From Emcibacter sp. (GTDB lineage: Bacteria; Pseudomonadota; Alphaproteobacteria; Sphingomonadales; Emcibacteraceae): a DNA stretch of 64,000 nt. Both the position numbers and the translations under genes were made by a program. A model generated the notes under the pieces. The model was given only the letters and a program-made list of their open reading frames with translations, did no database searches and was not told the DNA's origin. The stretch lies in contig JAJFIQ010000019.1 of assembly GCA_021774785.1 (NCBI GenBank), positions 248,001 through 312,000 on the forward strand. Reading direction: 5' to 3'. This document shows positions 1 to 8,529 of this stretch, one piece after another; positions within the stretch are counted from its first letter, which is position 1; the number at the start of each line of letters is the position of its first letter.

Positions 1-204
1 ATTATAAAGGGCCGTTTGCCCCGCTGTGCTGTCACCGTAAACCCATCCAATATAAGCTTGCTGAATGTCGTTATAGGGTATGCCTGCATCCGCAAGGGCC
101 AATTTAGTGGCTTCTGCGCCCATTTGGTCATACATGACACTTTGTTTTGGTTTTACGAAGGGTAACATCCCAACGCCGGGGACCAATGTCGAAAATTTAC
201 TCAC
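1..204 (-). CDS. Thiolase, SCP-x/lipid-transfer type (N-terminal fragment)
   Basis: The first 68 codons of a gene that runs off the left edge of the window; it is not in the ORF track. The translation begins SKFSTLVPGVGMLPFVKP and continues with MGAEATKLALADAGIPY and YIGWVYGDSTAGQ. This is the start of the SCP-x-like branch of the thiolase family, enzymes that make or cleave 3-ketoacyl-CoA. The GTG start is supported by an AGGAA ribosome site 7 bases upstream. The catalytic Cys would probably lie just beyond the edge, so activity cannot be judged. Which of the many SCP-x-like thiolases it is cannot be told from the fragment. Confidence 0.8.
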   Translation of the reverse strand, partial: MSKFSTLVPGVGMLPFVKPKQSVMYDQMGAEATKLALADAGIPYNDIQQAYIGWVYGDSTAGQTALYN

Positions 205-276
205 GTGACAGTTCCTGCAAGATATAAAAAGATTTGGGTTACATTAAACCATTATTTTATTATTAGTATTGTTATC

Positions 277-290
277 CTACTGATGAGTAA
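277..290. promoter_or_regulatory. Candidate operator, TTAC-N6-GTAA class, upstream of thiolase
   Basis: CTACTGATGAGTAA followed by CATT lies about 75 bases upstream of the thiolase start. It matches 14 of 17 bases of the site in front of methylmalonyl-CoA mutase (TACTCACGGGTAACATT). It is a partial dyad. The cognate regulator is unknown. Confidence 0.35.
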
Positions 291-366
291 CATTATAGAC
301 TAGAAATATCAGAGTCAAGCAATATGAAGAGTCCAAACCTTAATTATGCCAAGAAGTGAAGGGGGT

Positions 367-405
367 AAAAAAAATGACCGCACGGAGTATAAGCTCCGGC
401 GGTCA
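367..405 (-). terminator. Rho-independent terminator of the ccr-mcd operon
   Basis: Read on the minus strand, TGACCGCCGGAG pairs with CTCCGTGCGGTCA (one bulge) around a short loop and is followed by eight T residues. It lies about 140 bases beyond the mcd stop codon, so it probably ends the ccr-mcd transcript before the thiolase gene. Confidence 0.75.
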
Positions 406-413
406 GTTAAAAT

Positions 414-433
414 GTCAGAACATAAGTTCTGAC
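414..433 (-). terminator. Second perfect hairpin upstream of the terminator
   Basis: GTCAGAAC-ATAA-GTTCTGAC is a perfect 8-bp stem with a 4-base loop. It lies between the mcd stop and the T-tailed hairpin at 367-405. It has only a short AT-rich tail and may protect the mRNA 3' end or assist termination. Confidence 0.4.
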
Positions 434-541
434 GGGGATAATTCCTATAAGCCTATGAATAGCCCATAAAACATATATTTCCAAATATTATTTTGTTTTT
501 TTATAAAAAACTTCGATAATAATCGAAACTTCAACTATTAT

Positions 542-2179
542 TTACGATAATAATCGTCTGGCTATAACGTCTGCCTGTATTTCTGCGGCACCTTCGAATA
601 TATTCAAAATTCTGGCATCACATAAAACACGGCTGATTTGATATTCCATTGCGTAACCATTCCCGCCATGAATCTGCAAGGCATTATCGGCCGTGCTCCA
701 GGCCACACGGGCACCTAGCAATTTGGCCATTCCCGCTTCCAGATCACAGCGTTTGTCTTCATCTTTGCGGCGGGCGGCAAAATAGGTCAGCTGTCGGGTC
801 ATCATAATTTCCACGGCACTAAGGGCAATTTTTCCGTGAACCCGGGGGAAGTTAAAAATAGGTTTTCCGAACTGGACACGCTCTGTTGAATAGCGCAGGC
901 CCAACTCAAGCGCGTTTTGGGCAACGCCGAGGGCGCGGGCGGCCGTCTGGATGCGGGCACTTTCAAAGGTGGTCATCAATTGCTTGAAGCCGTTGCCTTC
1001 CTTCCCGCCCAGCAGATTTTCCGCCTTAACGTTAAACCCGTCAAAGCCAAGTTCAAATTCTTTCATGCCCCGGTATCCGAGAACTTCTATTTCACCGCCG
1101 GTCATACCCTCAGTCGGGAAGGGATTATCATCCGTGCCACGCTGTTTTTCGGCTAAAAACATACTGAGGCCTTTATAGCCCGGTTGATCCGGATTGGTAC
1201 GGGCCAGCAACGTCATCACATCGGCACGGGCCGCATGGGTGATCCATGTTTTATTACCTGTGATGTGATATGTATCACCGTCTTTCACCGCCCGTGTCTT
1301 CAATGACCCAAGGTCGGAACCAACATTTGGTTCAGTAAAGACGGCGGTGGGCAGGATTTCCCCAGTAGCAATTTTTGGGAGCCATTTTTGTTTCTGTTCC
1401 TCTGTACCGCCACCTATGATCAGTTCGGCGGCAATTTCGGAGCGCGTACCAAGGGAGCCAACACCGATGTAGCCGCGCGAAAGCTCCTCTGATACGATGC
1501 ACATACTGGTCTTACCCAGTTCGGAACCGTCATATTCTTCGGGAATGGTTAGACCGAATACGCCCATTTCGCTCATCTTGTTGATGATTTCCATGGGGAT
1601 ATATTCATCCTTCAAATGCCATTCGTGGGCAAAGGGTATTACTTCTTCATCGGCAAACCGACGAAATTGATCCCTAATCATGCTGTATGTTTCATCCAGC
1701 CCCAGATTACCAAAGGCCCCTGTATCCACACTATGCTCAATGAGCCGCGCGAGTTTTTCTCTGTTTTCAGGCGTATTGCCCTGAGCAATTAAATTCTGGA
1801 CTTCAGGGGTATAAAAGGCATGGACGTCATCATCACTGATCCACATATCGTCGGGGCGTACAAACTCGCTCTGGCTCATGGGGATACCACCCCACATTTG
1901 ATAGAGATATTCGCCGAAGCCAATGCGGACGATCATTTCTTCCAATTCGGTAAAATTACCTTCTTCGTCCAGTGCCGTTGCCCAGTTCAATGTTTGACGT
2001 AGTGCCTCAACATAGGTTGAGAGCCAAGAAAAACCGTGACAGGCATACTGATGTTTTTCCATAAGGCTGCGGTCAAGCCTGCCGTCTTTTACCAGATGAT
2101 TTTTTAGGCTCATTTTTGCGGCATTGGCATATATGCCTGCCGCGTCTATGGCCGCTTCACAATTTCTGAACAGGGTCAT
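542..2179 (-). CDS. mcd: (2S)-methylsuccinyl-CoA dehydrogenase
   Basis: A 545-residue flavoprotein of the acyl-CoA dehydrogenase family. It is about 150 residues longer than ordinary members because of an N-terminal extension (residues 1-150), which is typical of Mcd. Mcd oxidises (2S)-methylsuccinyl-CoA to mesaconyl-CoA in the ethylmalonyl-CoA pathway and passes electrons to ETF. Family motifs include AVFTEPNVGSDLGS and, near the C-terminus, QIHGGNGYAMEYQISR. The ATG overlaps the ccr stop codon by four bases (ATGA), so the two are translationally coupled. Adjacency to ccr and ecm makes the assignment firm. A generic acyl-CoA dehydrogenase is the only alternative and is unlikely. Confidence 0.93.
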   Translation of the reverse strand: MTLFRNCEAAIDAAGIYANAAKMSLKNHLVKDGRLDRSLMEKHQYACHGFSWLSTYVEALRQTLNWATALDEEGNFTELEEMIVRIGFGEYLYQMWGGIPMSQSEFVRPDDMWISDDDVHAFYTPEVQNLIAQGNTPENREKLARLIEHSVDTGAFGNLGLDETYSMIRDQFRRFADEEVIPFAHEWHLKDEYIPMEIINKMSEMGVFGLTIPEEYDGSELGKTSMCIVSEELSRGYIGVGSLGTRSEIAAELIIGGGTEEQKQKWLPKIATGEILPTAVFTEPNVGSDLGSLKTRAVKDGDTYHITGNKTWITHAARADVMTLLARTNPDQPGYKGLSMFLAEKQRGTDDNPFPTEGMTGGEIEVLGYRGMKEFELGFDGFNVKAENLLGGKEGNGFKQLMTTFESARIQTAARALGVAQNALELGLRYSTERVQFGKPIFNFPRVHGKIALSAVEIMMTRQLTYFAARRKDEDKRCDLEAGMAKLLGARVAWSTADNALQIHGGNGYAMEYQISRVLCDARILNIFEGAAEIQADVIARRLLS

Positions 2180-3486
2180 CCATTATTTCCCGCTTCGACA
2201 CAATCTTCAAACGTATGAAGGCCGGGGGTTTTGGCACTAACCAAAACCGCCATATTGCCTGGCTTATGTTTGTTCTTCCACATTTTGGTATGGGAACGGG
2301 GAATATCTTCCCAGGAGAATACTTCCGACATACAGGGGTCTATGCGGCGTTCTATGACCAGTTGGTTGGCCTGACTAGCCTGTTTCAGGTTAGCAAAATG
2401 ACTACCCTGGATTCTTTTTTGCCGCATCCATACAAATCGTGCGTCAAAGGTTAGGTTATAGCCTGTCGTTCCGGCACAGAATACCACCATACCACCGCGC
2501 TTAACAACGAAGCATGACACGGGGAATGTGGCTTCGCCGGGATGCTCGAAAACAAAATCCACATCATTACCCTTACCGGTAATATCCCAGATGGCCTTGC
2601 CGAATTTACGGACCTTTTTATTATAAGCACCATAAACTTCCGCATCATTGACGGGAGGCAGTTGCCCCCAGCAATCATAGTCATTTCGGTTTACAACGCC
2701 TTTGGCCCCCAGTGACATGACAAAATCCCTTTTATTCTCATTGGAAATTACGCCAATGGCATGGGCGCCAGCCGCCGCAATCAATTGCACGGCCATGGAA
2801 CCAAGCCCGCCTGAGGCACCCCAGACAAGAACATTGTGTCCCGGACGTAGGATATGGGGCCGATGGCCGAATAACATGCGGTAGGCGGTGGCGAGTGTCA
2901 GGGTATAACAAGCACTTTCTTCCCATGTGAGATGCTTTGGCCTTGGCATAAGCTGACGGGCCTGAACCTTGCAAAATTGGGAAAAAGAACCATCCGGTGT
3001 CTCATAACCCCAGATTTTCTGTGAGGGACTGTTCATGGGGTCGCCGCCGTTGCATTCCTCATCATCACCGTCATCCTGATTGCAGTGAACGACAACCTCG
3101 TCACCAACCTTAAAGCGTTTAACCCGACGGCCAACCTTGTACACAATGCCAGAGGCATCGGAGCCAGCCACATGATAGTCGGCTTTATGGACATCAAATA
3201 CAGACATGGGAATACCAAGTCCGGCCCAGATTCCGTTGTAATTAACACCAGCAGCCATGACCAGAACCAGAACTTCGTCCGATTCAATTTCCGGCACGTC
3301 AACGACTTCCTGAAGCATGGATTGTTCGGGTGGGCCATGACGATCACGGCGAATGACCCAGGCATGCATTTTGGCGGGCACATGGCCTATGGGCGGAATT
3401 TCACCAACGTCATACAGATCTTTAATTTCGAATTTACCTTCAAGGGAATCCAGTTCGTTCTGTTCATTTTCCACTGATTTTGACAT
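2176..3486 (-). CDS. ccr: Crotonyl-CoA carboxylase/reductase
   Basis: A zinc-free medium-chain dehydrogenase/reductase of 436 residues that reductively carboxylates crotonyl-CoA with NADPH and CO2 to (2S)-ethylmalonyl-CoA. It is the defining enzyme of the ethylmalonyl-CoA pathway. The nucleotide-binding motif GASGGLGSMAVQLI lies near residue 220. The N-terminal sequence (DVGEIPPIGHVPAKMHAW) is characteristic of Ccr. The ORF track extends 20 codons further, but the ATG at 3486 is preceded by GAGGA at 5 bases and gives the usual family length, so I chose it. It is first in a two-gene operon with mcd and divergent from ecm. Confidence 0.95.
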   Translation of the reverse strand: MSKSVENEQNELDSLEGKFEIKDLYDVGEIPPIGHVPAKMHAWVIRRDRHGPPEQSMLQEVVDVPEIESDEVLVLVMAAGVNYNGIWAGLGIPMSVFDVHKADYHVAGSDASGIVYKVGRRVKRFKVGDEVVVHCNQDDGDDEECNGGDPMNSPSQKIWGYETPDGSFSQFCKVQARQLMPRPKHLTWEESACYTLTLATAYRMLFGHRPHILRPGHNVLVWGASGGLGSMAVQLIAAAGAHAIGVISNENKRDFVMSLGAKGVVNRNDYDCWGQLPPVNDAEVYGAYNKKVRKFGKAIWDITGKGNDVDFVFEHPGEATFPVSCFVVKRGGMVVFCAGTTGYNLTFDARFVWMRQKRIQGSHFANLKQASQANQLVIERRIDPCMSEVFSWEDIPRSHTKMWKNKHKPGNMAVLVSAKTPGLHTFEDCVEAGNNG

Positions 3487-3510
3487 TTTGTTCCTCACGC
3501 TTCCAAAACT

Positions 3511-3558
3511 ATTATTATTTGCAGTATTATAAAATTTATGTTGCACTGCAATAATAAT
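3511..3558. promoter_or_regulatory. Divergent ccr/ecm control region with PhaR-like dyad
   Basis: TTGCACTGCAA (3541-3551) is a perfect TTGC-N3-GCAA palindrome. It sits inside a larger inverted repeat, ATTATTATTTGCAG (3511-3524) against CTGCAATAATAAT (3546-3558). The form resembles the CTGC-N3-GCAG sites described for the polyhydroxybutyrate regulator PhaR of alphaproteobacteria. It lies between the divergent ccr and ecm starts, so it could control both. Confidence 0.5.
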
Positions 3559-3669
3559 TATATTATTTCTTAAAAAAGGTCCAGAGGGTAATTATATTTT
3601 ATTTTAGGGTTATAATTAATTTACTTGGAATCAGCAGTTTACGGTCATTTGTTACGGGAGTTCATACCT

Positions 3670-5658
3670 ATGTCGCAGTCGAAGAGACCCCAAAAAGATA
3701 AACCATGGTTATTTCGCACCTATTCCGGTCATTCATCTGCGGCTGCCTCAAACGCGCTTTACCGTACAAATCTGAAAAAAGGACAAACGGGACTTTCCGT
3801 TGCCTTCGACCTGCCGACCCAGACCGGATATGACAGCGATCATGTTCTGGCGCGCGGTGAGGTGGGCAAAGTTGGCGTGCCAATCTGTCATCTGGGCGAT
3901 ATGCAGACCCTATTCAAGGATATTCCCCTGGAACAGATGAATACATCCATGACCATTAATGCGCCATCCCCGTGGTTGCTTGCCCTTTATGTGGCTGCGG
4001 CAGAGGAGCAGGGCGTCGAGAGAGCTAAACTTTCCGGTACGGTACAGAATGACATCATCAAAGAATATCTCAGCCGGGGAACTTATATCTTCCCGCCTGT
4101 GCCCAGCATGCGGTTAATTACGGATGTGATCAGCTTTACTTATCGGCAAATTCCACGCTGGAACCCGACCAATGTCTGTAGTTACCACTTGCAGGAAGCG
4201 GGTGCGACACCGACACAGGAACTGGCCTTTGCTTTGGCGACATCCATTGCGGTTCTGGATGCTATCAAGGTTGGCGGACAGGTGGCGGAAGAGGATTTCC
4301 CCAAGGTTGTGGGCCGGATAAGCTTTTTTGTTAATGCGGGACTGCGGTTTGTTACAGAAATTGCCAAGATGCGGGCCTTTGTGGAATTGTGGGACGAGAT
4401 CACTTTAGAACGTTACGGCGTAGAAGATTCAAAATACCGTCGTTTTCGTTACGGAGTACAGGTGAACTCTCTGGGGCTGACGGAACAGCAACCGGAAAAT
4501 AATGTTTACCGTATCATGATTGAAATGCTTGCCGTGGTGCTCAGCAAAAAAGCCAGGGCGCGCGCAGTACAGCTTCCGGCATGGAACGAGGCACTTGGGT
4601 TGCCCCGACCATGGGATCAGCAATGGTCCTTGCGCCTGCAACAGATCATGGCTCTGGAAACTGACCTGCTTGAATATGATGACCTGTTCGATGGTTCGGT
4701 GGTGATGGATGAAAAGGTCGAAGCCCTGAAAACAGATACCCGTGCGGAACTTGATCGGATAGAGGAAATGGGCGGAGCTATAGCTGCGGTAGAGAGCGCC
4801 TATATGAAGAACCTGCTGGTCACATCCAACAGCAAGAGAATTCAGGCCATTGAAAGCGGTGAACAAACCGTGGTCGGTGTTAATAAATTTTTGGAAACCG
4901 CACCATCCCCGCTGATGTCTGACGAAGACGGCGGCATCATGACCGTTGATCCCAAGGCAGAGACGGAACAGATTGCCCGTCTTGAAAATTGGCGGGCACA
5001 GCGGGATAACAATGCTGTGAAAAAAGCCGTTGACGATCTGAAAGCTGCTGCGGCTTCAGACCGGAACATTATGGAACCGAGTATTGCGGCGGCGAAAGCT
5101 GGCGTCACCACGGGGGAGTGGGGACAGGCACTCCGGGAAGTATTCGGTGAGTATCGTGCGCCTACGGGTGTCAGTAGCCAAGAGCATGATGAGAAGTTTG
5201 TTGAAATCAGACAAAAGGTCAGTGAAATTTCGAAAACCCTGGGCGGCCAGCTGCGTTTTCTGGTGGGAAAACCGGGTCTTGATGGTCATTCCAACGGGGC
5301 CGAGCAGATTGCTGTCCGAGCGGCACAAGCCGGAATGGAGGTTTTTTATGACGGTATTCGTCTGACACCTGATGAGATTGTATCCTCTGCGCTCGCCAAT
5401 AAGGTTCACGGTGTGGGCCTGTCAATCCTGTCCGGCTCCCATATCTCTCTGGTACGTCAAGTCATGACATTGATGGAAGATGCCGGACTAGGCGCAGTCC
5501 CCGTCGTTGTCGGGGGTATTATTCCCAAAGAGGATGAACAGACGCTATTGGATATGGGCGTCACCCGTATCTATACGCCGAAAGACTATCAGATGACCGA
5601 TATTATGGCCGATATCGCCGATGTGGTTGGTCGCCGCCATAACAGTTATCCCTACTGA
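3670..5658 (+). CDS. ecm: Ethylmalonyl-CoA mutase
   Basis: A cobalamin-dependent acyl-CoA mutase of 662 residues that converts (2R)-ethylmalonyl-CoA to methylsuccinyl-CoA. The N-terminal catalytic barrel opens with PWLFRTYSGHSSA. The C-terminal B12 domain carries the base-off DxHxxG motif as LDGHSNGAEQ near residue 536. It is related to, but clearly distinct from, the methylmalonyl-CoA mutase at 36.6 kb; Ecm and Mcm are paralogues. The ATG at 3670 follows GGGAG and gives the normal family start; the upstream start in the ORF track lacks support. Divergence from ccr-mcd supports Ecm over a second Mcm. Confidence 0.93.
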   Translation: MSQSKRPQKDKPWLFRTYSGHSSAAASNALYRTNLKKGQTGLSVAFDLPTQTGYDSDHVLARGEVGKVGVPICHLGDMQTLFKDIPLEQMNTSMTINAPSPWLLALYVAAAEEQGVERAKLSGTVQNDIIKEYLSRGTYIFPPVPSMRLITDVISFTYRQIPRWNPTNVCSYHLQEAGATPTQELAFALATSIAVLDAIKVGGQVAEEDFPKVVGRISFFVNAGLRFVTEIAKMRAFVELWDEITLERYGVEDSKYRRFRYGVQVNSLGLTEQQPENNVYRIMIEMLAVVLSKKARARAVQLPAWNEALGLPRPWDQQWSLRLQQIMALETDLLEYDDLFDGSVVMDEKVEALKTDTRAELDRIEEMGGAIAAVESAYMKNLLVTSNSKRIQAIESGEQTVVGVNKFLETAPSPLMSDEDGGIMTVDPKAETEQIARLENWRAQRDNNAVKKAVDDLKAAAASDRNIMEPSIAAAKAGVTTGEWGQALREVFGEYRAPTGVSSQEHDEKFVEIRQKVSEISKTLGGQLRFLVGKPGLDGHSNGAEQIAVRAAQAGMEVFYDGIRLTPDEIVSSALANKVHGVGLSILSGSHISLVRQVMTLMEDAGLGAVPVVVGGIIPKEDEQTLLDMGVTRIYTPKDYQMTDIMADIADVVGRRHNSYPY

Positions 5659-5668
5659 GGTCAGAAAA

Positions 5669-6364
5669 TTATTCCTTCAGGATAAAATCGATGATATCCT
5701 GAATATGACATTCTGTGCTGTTGAGTTTGGGTAGGGCTGTGTTTATGTTTTTCATAAGGATCGGGAATTCAGTACACCCTAGGATTATAGATTCTGCACC
5801 TTGTCGTTTCAGAGTATCGATCAAATCCAGAAAATAGCCCTGTGCCTCTTTGGTGAATTGGCCGACCGACATTTCCTCGTAAAGAAAAGACTGTATTATC
5901 TCGCGCGCCGTTTGATCTGGGACTTGAGTTTTGATACCATATTTATCACGCAGTCGACCCCGGATAAATTCCCCTTCCATTGTATAAATAGTTCCCAGCA
6001 GCCCAACATGTTTCCAGCCATTTTTCTGGACAATCTTTCCTATGGAATCACCAATATGGAGGATGGGTACCCGGAGAGAATTTTGAACCTGATCATAAAC
6101 CCGATGTGTTGTATTTGCGCATAAGGCAATGCCCTTAACGCCGATGGACTGCAACTCCTGCCCAGCCTCGCTTAAGATATCAGCTACGGCTTGCCAATCA
6201 TTAGTTTTCTCCAGCTCATGAAGATGTTTCTGGTTCATATTAACCAGATAGAGGGGCGGATTTGTATTATTCCCAAAGTGTTTGTTCACTCGGTCATTGA
6301 GGGCACTGTAATAATCAATCGTCGAATACCAAGACGTCCCCCCCAACAAACCGAATTTATGCAT
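5669..6364 (-). CDS. Aspartate/glutamate racemase family protein
   Basis: A 231-residue cytosolic enzyme of the cofactor-independent Asp/Glu/hydantoin racemase superfamily. It has the two catalytic cysteines in CANTTH (about residue 82) and GCTEFP (about residue 196). The N-terminus KFGLLGGTSWYSTIDYY is typical of the YgeA-like subgroup, which racemises amino acids by a two-base mechanism. An AGG ribosome site precedes the ATG. The stop codon lies 10 bases from the convergent ecm stop. Substrate cannot be inferred. Confidence 0.85.
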   Translation of the reverse strand: MHKFGLLGGTSWYSTIDYYSALNDRVNKHFGNNTNPPLYLVNMNQKHLHELEKTNDWQAVADILSEAGQELQSIGVKGIALCANTTHRVYDQVQNSLRVPILHIGDSIGKIVQKNGWKHVGLLGTIYTMEGEFIRGRLRDKYGIKTQVPDQTAREIIQSFLYEEMSVGQFTKEAQGYFLDLIDTLKRQGAESIILGCTEFPILMKNINTALPKLNSTECHIQDIIDFILKE

Positions 6365-6411
6365 TGTTACCTATCCTTAGAATATACAATAATTGGGCTT
6401 ATATCATAAGC

Positions 6412-6433
6412 CATCGTCATATCATCGTCATAT
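6412..6433. repeat. Tandem 11-bp direct repeat CATCGTCATAT x2
   Basis: Two exact, abutting copies of CATCGTCATAT lie in the promoter region shared by the divergent racemase and SDR genes. An 11-bp period is about one helical turn and could place two protein subunits on the same DNA face. Confidence 0.45.
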
Positions 6434-6504
6434 TAGTTATCTTATTTATCGTTGAGATTCTATATATTTCTCCTATAGTGAGAAGATAACAATAGGAGGA
6501 AATA

Positions 6505-7305
6505 ATGTTCCAAAATAAGGTGGTCTGGATAACGGGAGCCTCGTCTGGTATTGGGGAAGCCGTAGCCTATGAAATGGCGCGGGTAGGGGCAAAGCTGGTA
6601 CTGTCAGCACGGCGCGAAGATGAACTATTGCGGGTTGCCGGTAATATTGATAGCAAAGATGTGCTGATTTTACCCTTTGATGTGACAGCGGAAGATAGTC
6701 TGCCGGCTGTGGTGAAACAGGTAATGGATTATTATGGCCGTATTGACCTGTTGTTCAATAATGCCGGTATCAGCCAGCGGTCATATTGTGTTGATACGGA
6801 AATGAGTACTTATCGTAAATTGTTCGAGGTTGATGTCTTTGGCCAAATTGCCCTGACCAAGCTGGTTTTACCCATAATGATTCACCAAAAAAGTGGTCAT
6901 ATTTCGGTTACTTCCAGTGTGGCTGGTAAAATAGGTGTGGGGTCCAGAACGTCATATTGTGCGGCTAAACATGCCATGATGGGCTTTTTTGATGCCCTTA
7001 GAACAGAAGTACGCCAGCATAATATCCAAATAACCTGTATTACACCGGGTTTTATAAAAACTGCCGTGTCTGAGAATGCAATTACGGGTGATGGCAGCCG
7101 TTATGATGTGATGGATGATGATATTAAGTCGGGAATGGATGTTACAAAGGCTGCAAAAATAATGATGCGGGGACTGGCAAAGGGCAGGAAGGAAATTGTC
7201 GTTTCACAATTGCCGGAAAGGGCAGCACTGTTGATCAAGAGACTTTGTCCAACTCTCTTGTTTGCTATCATGGCTAAAAAGACAGAACAGGAAAATTTCA
7301 AATGA
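6505..7305 (+). CDS. Short-chain dehydrogenase/reductase (DHRS7-like)
   Basis: A 266-residue NAD(P)-dependent SDR. It has the Rossmann glycine motif TGASSGIG at residues 10-17, the NNAG motif, and the catalytic Ser-Tyr-Lys with YCAAKHAMMGF near residue 151. The long C-terminal tail after the SDR core is similar to DHRS7-like proteins that act on lipid or steroid ketones. A consensus AGGAGG precedes the ATG. Its stop overlaps the next start by four bases, so it is coupled with the NTF2-like protein. The actual substrate is unknown. Confidence 0.85.
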   Translation: MFQNKVVWITGASSGIGEAVAYEMARVGAKLVLSARREDELLRVAGNIDSKDVLILPFDVTAEDSLPAVVKQVMDYYGRIDLLFNNAGISQRSYCVDTEMSTYRKLFEVDVFGQIALTKLVLPIMIHQKSGHISVTSSVAGKIGVGSRTSYCAAKHAMMGFFDALRTEVRQHNIQITCITPGFIKTAVSENAITGDGSRYDVMDDDIKSGMDVTKAAKIMMRGLAKGRKEIVVSQLPERAALLIKRLCPTLLFAIMAKKTEQENFK

Positions 7306-7802
7306 AAAAACTTATATACCTAATGTCATTAATTTTAGTTTTTTGCACGGACTCTGTTATGGCGTCAGATGATAAAGTCGCCATTAATACCCTGATGGAT
7401 GGGTTCCATGATGCGGCATCAAAGGCCAATGAACAGCGCTATCTGGGCTATTTTGCCAAAGACGGCGTATTCATGGGTACCGATGACTGGGAACGCTGGC
7501 CGTTAAATCCGGATTTCAGGGCCTATGTTGGGGAACGTTTTAAAGGCGGCAAAGGCTGGACTTATAAAGCCATTGAACGCCATATTACCTTTTCACCGGA
7601 TAACAAGGTGGCGTGGTTTGACGAAATTACCAAGTCCGAAAAATGGGGCCTGTTTCGCGGCACCGGCGTGCTGTTAAAACAGGCGGGCGGCTGGAAGATT
7701 GCCCATTATTCCATGAGCGTTCTGGTCCCCAATGAAGCATGGGTCGCGGTCTCTGACCTTGCCAAAGCGGCGGTCAAGAAACGGGATGCTGAAAAAAAAT
7801 AG
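7302..7802 (+). CDS. Secreted SnoaL/NTF2-like protein
   Basis: A 166-residue protein with a Sec signal peptide (residues 1-22, ending VMAS). A single nuclear-transport-factor-2-like fold is suggested by the pattern MDGFHDAASKANEQRYLGYFAKDGVFMGTDDWERW and the conserved GGWKIAHYSMSV end. Such domains bind small hydrophobic ligands or act as ketosteroid-isomerase-like enzymes, but many are of unknown role. It overlaps the SDR gene by ATGA, suggesting a shared transcript and possibly a linked function in the periplasm. Confidence 0.75.
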   Translation: MKKLIYLMSLILVFCTDSVMASDDKVAINTLMDGFHDAASKANEQRYLGYFAKDGVFMGTDDWERWPLNPDFRAYVGERFKGGKGWTYKAIERHITFSPDNKVAWFDEITKSEKWGLFRGTGVLLKQAGGWKIAHYSMSVLVPNEAWVAVSDLAKAAVKKRDAEKK

Positions 7803-7812
7803 GAGGTCAGCT

Positions 7813-8529
7813 TTGTCTAAAGAATTATTTATCGAGGATGCCTATTTAAAAGAGTGTACAGCAACGGTCACAGAGATTGCGGACCGGGGCAGAATTATCC
7901 TTGATCAGACGATTTTTTATGCCACTGGCGGCGGTCAGCCGGGGGATAGGGGCCTACTGGTTTGGAAAGGCGGCGCAACAGAAATTACCACCACCATAAA
8001 GGACAGGGAAACGGGGCAGCATATTCATGTTCCTGCGGAAGGGCAGAAGACTCCAAATGTGGGAGATACAGTCACTTGCCATCTAGACTGGGATAATCGC
8101 TATCTGCATATGCGTATGCATTCTGGTCTTCACCTGTTGTGTGCGGTGGTGCCCTGTGGGGTTACGGGCGGGAAAATTGGTGCTCAGAAAAGCCGCCTTG
8201 ATTTTGACATCGGTGATTATCAACTGGATAAGGAACAGATAAGCGTGCAACTTAATGCGCTGGTTGATGCCGCCCATGATCTGGGCAGTAGTTGGATCAG
8301 TCAGCAAGAATTGGATCAGAATATGGATTTGGTACGAACCATGTCCGTACAGCCCCCCAGAGGGGCAGGCTCAATCCGTCTTGTCGCGGTAGGGGAAAGT
8401 GTGGACTTGCAGCCCTGTGGCGGTACTCATGTGAAAAACACGTCTGAAATTGGTCGTCTTCGAGTATCAAAAATCGAAAATAAAGGCAAAAGAAACCGCA
8501 GGGTGAATATTGTTTTTGCGGAAGACTAG
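7813..8529 (+). CDS. alaX: Alanyl-tRNA editing protein AlaX
   Basis: A free-standing trans-editing hydrolase of 238 residues that removes mischarged serine (or glycine) from tRNA-Ala. It shows the zinc-binding HxxxH as MHSGLH and the downstream CGGTHV motif shared with the AlaRS editing domain. The ORF track starts at an internal ATG of the previous gene. The true start is almost certainly TTG at 7813, six bases after a perfect AGGAGG, and translation then begins LSKELFIEDAYLKEC. Its stop codon shares the palindrome CTAG with the convergent gluQ gene. Confidence 0.9.
   Translation: MSKELFIEDAYLKECTATVTEIADRGRIILDQTIFYATGGGQPGDRGLLVWKGGATEITTTIKDRETGQHIHVPAEGQKTPNVGDTVTCHLDWDNRYLHMRMHSGLHLLCAVVPCGVTGGKIGAQKSRLDFDIGDYQLDKEQISVQLNALVDAAHDLGSSWISQQELDQNMDLVRTMSVQPPRGAGSIRLVAVGESVDLQPCGGTHVKNTSEIGRLRVSKIENKGKRNRRVNIVFAED

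Noticed and set aside
514-555. Repeated CGATAATAATCG strings beside the mcd stop
   Set aside because: One copy is part of the mcd C-terminal codons; short and AT-rich, most likely chance.
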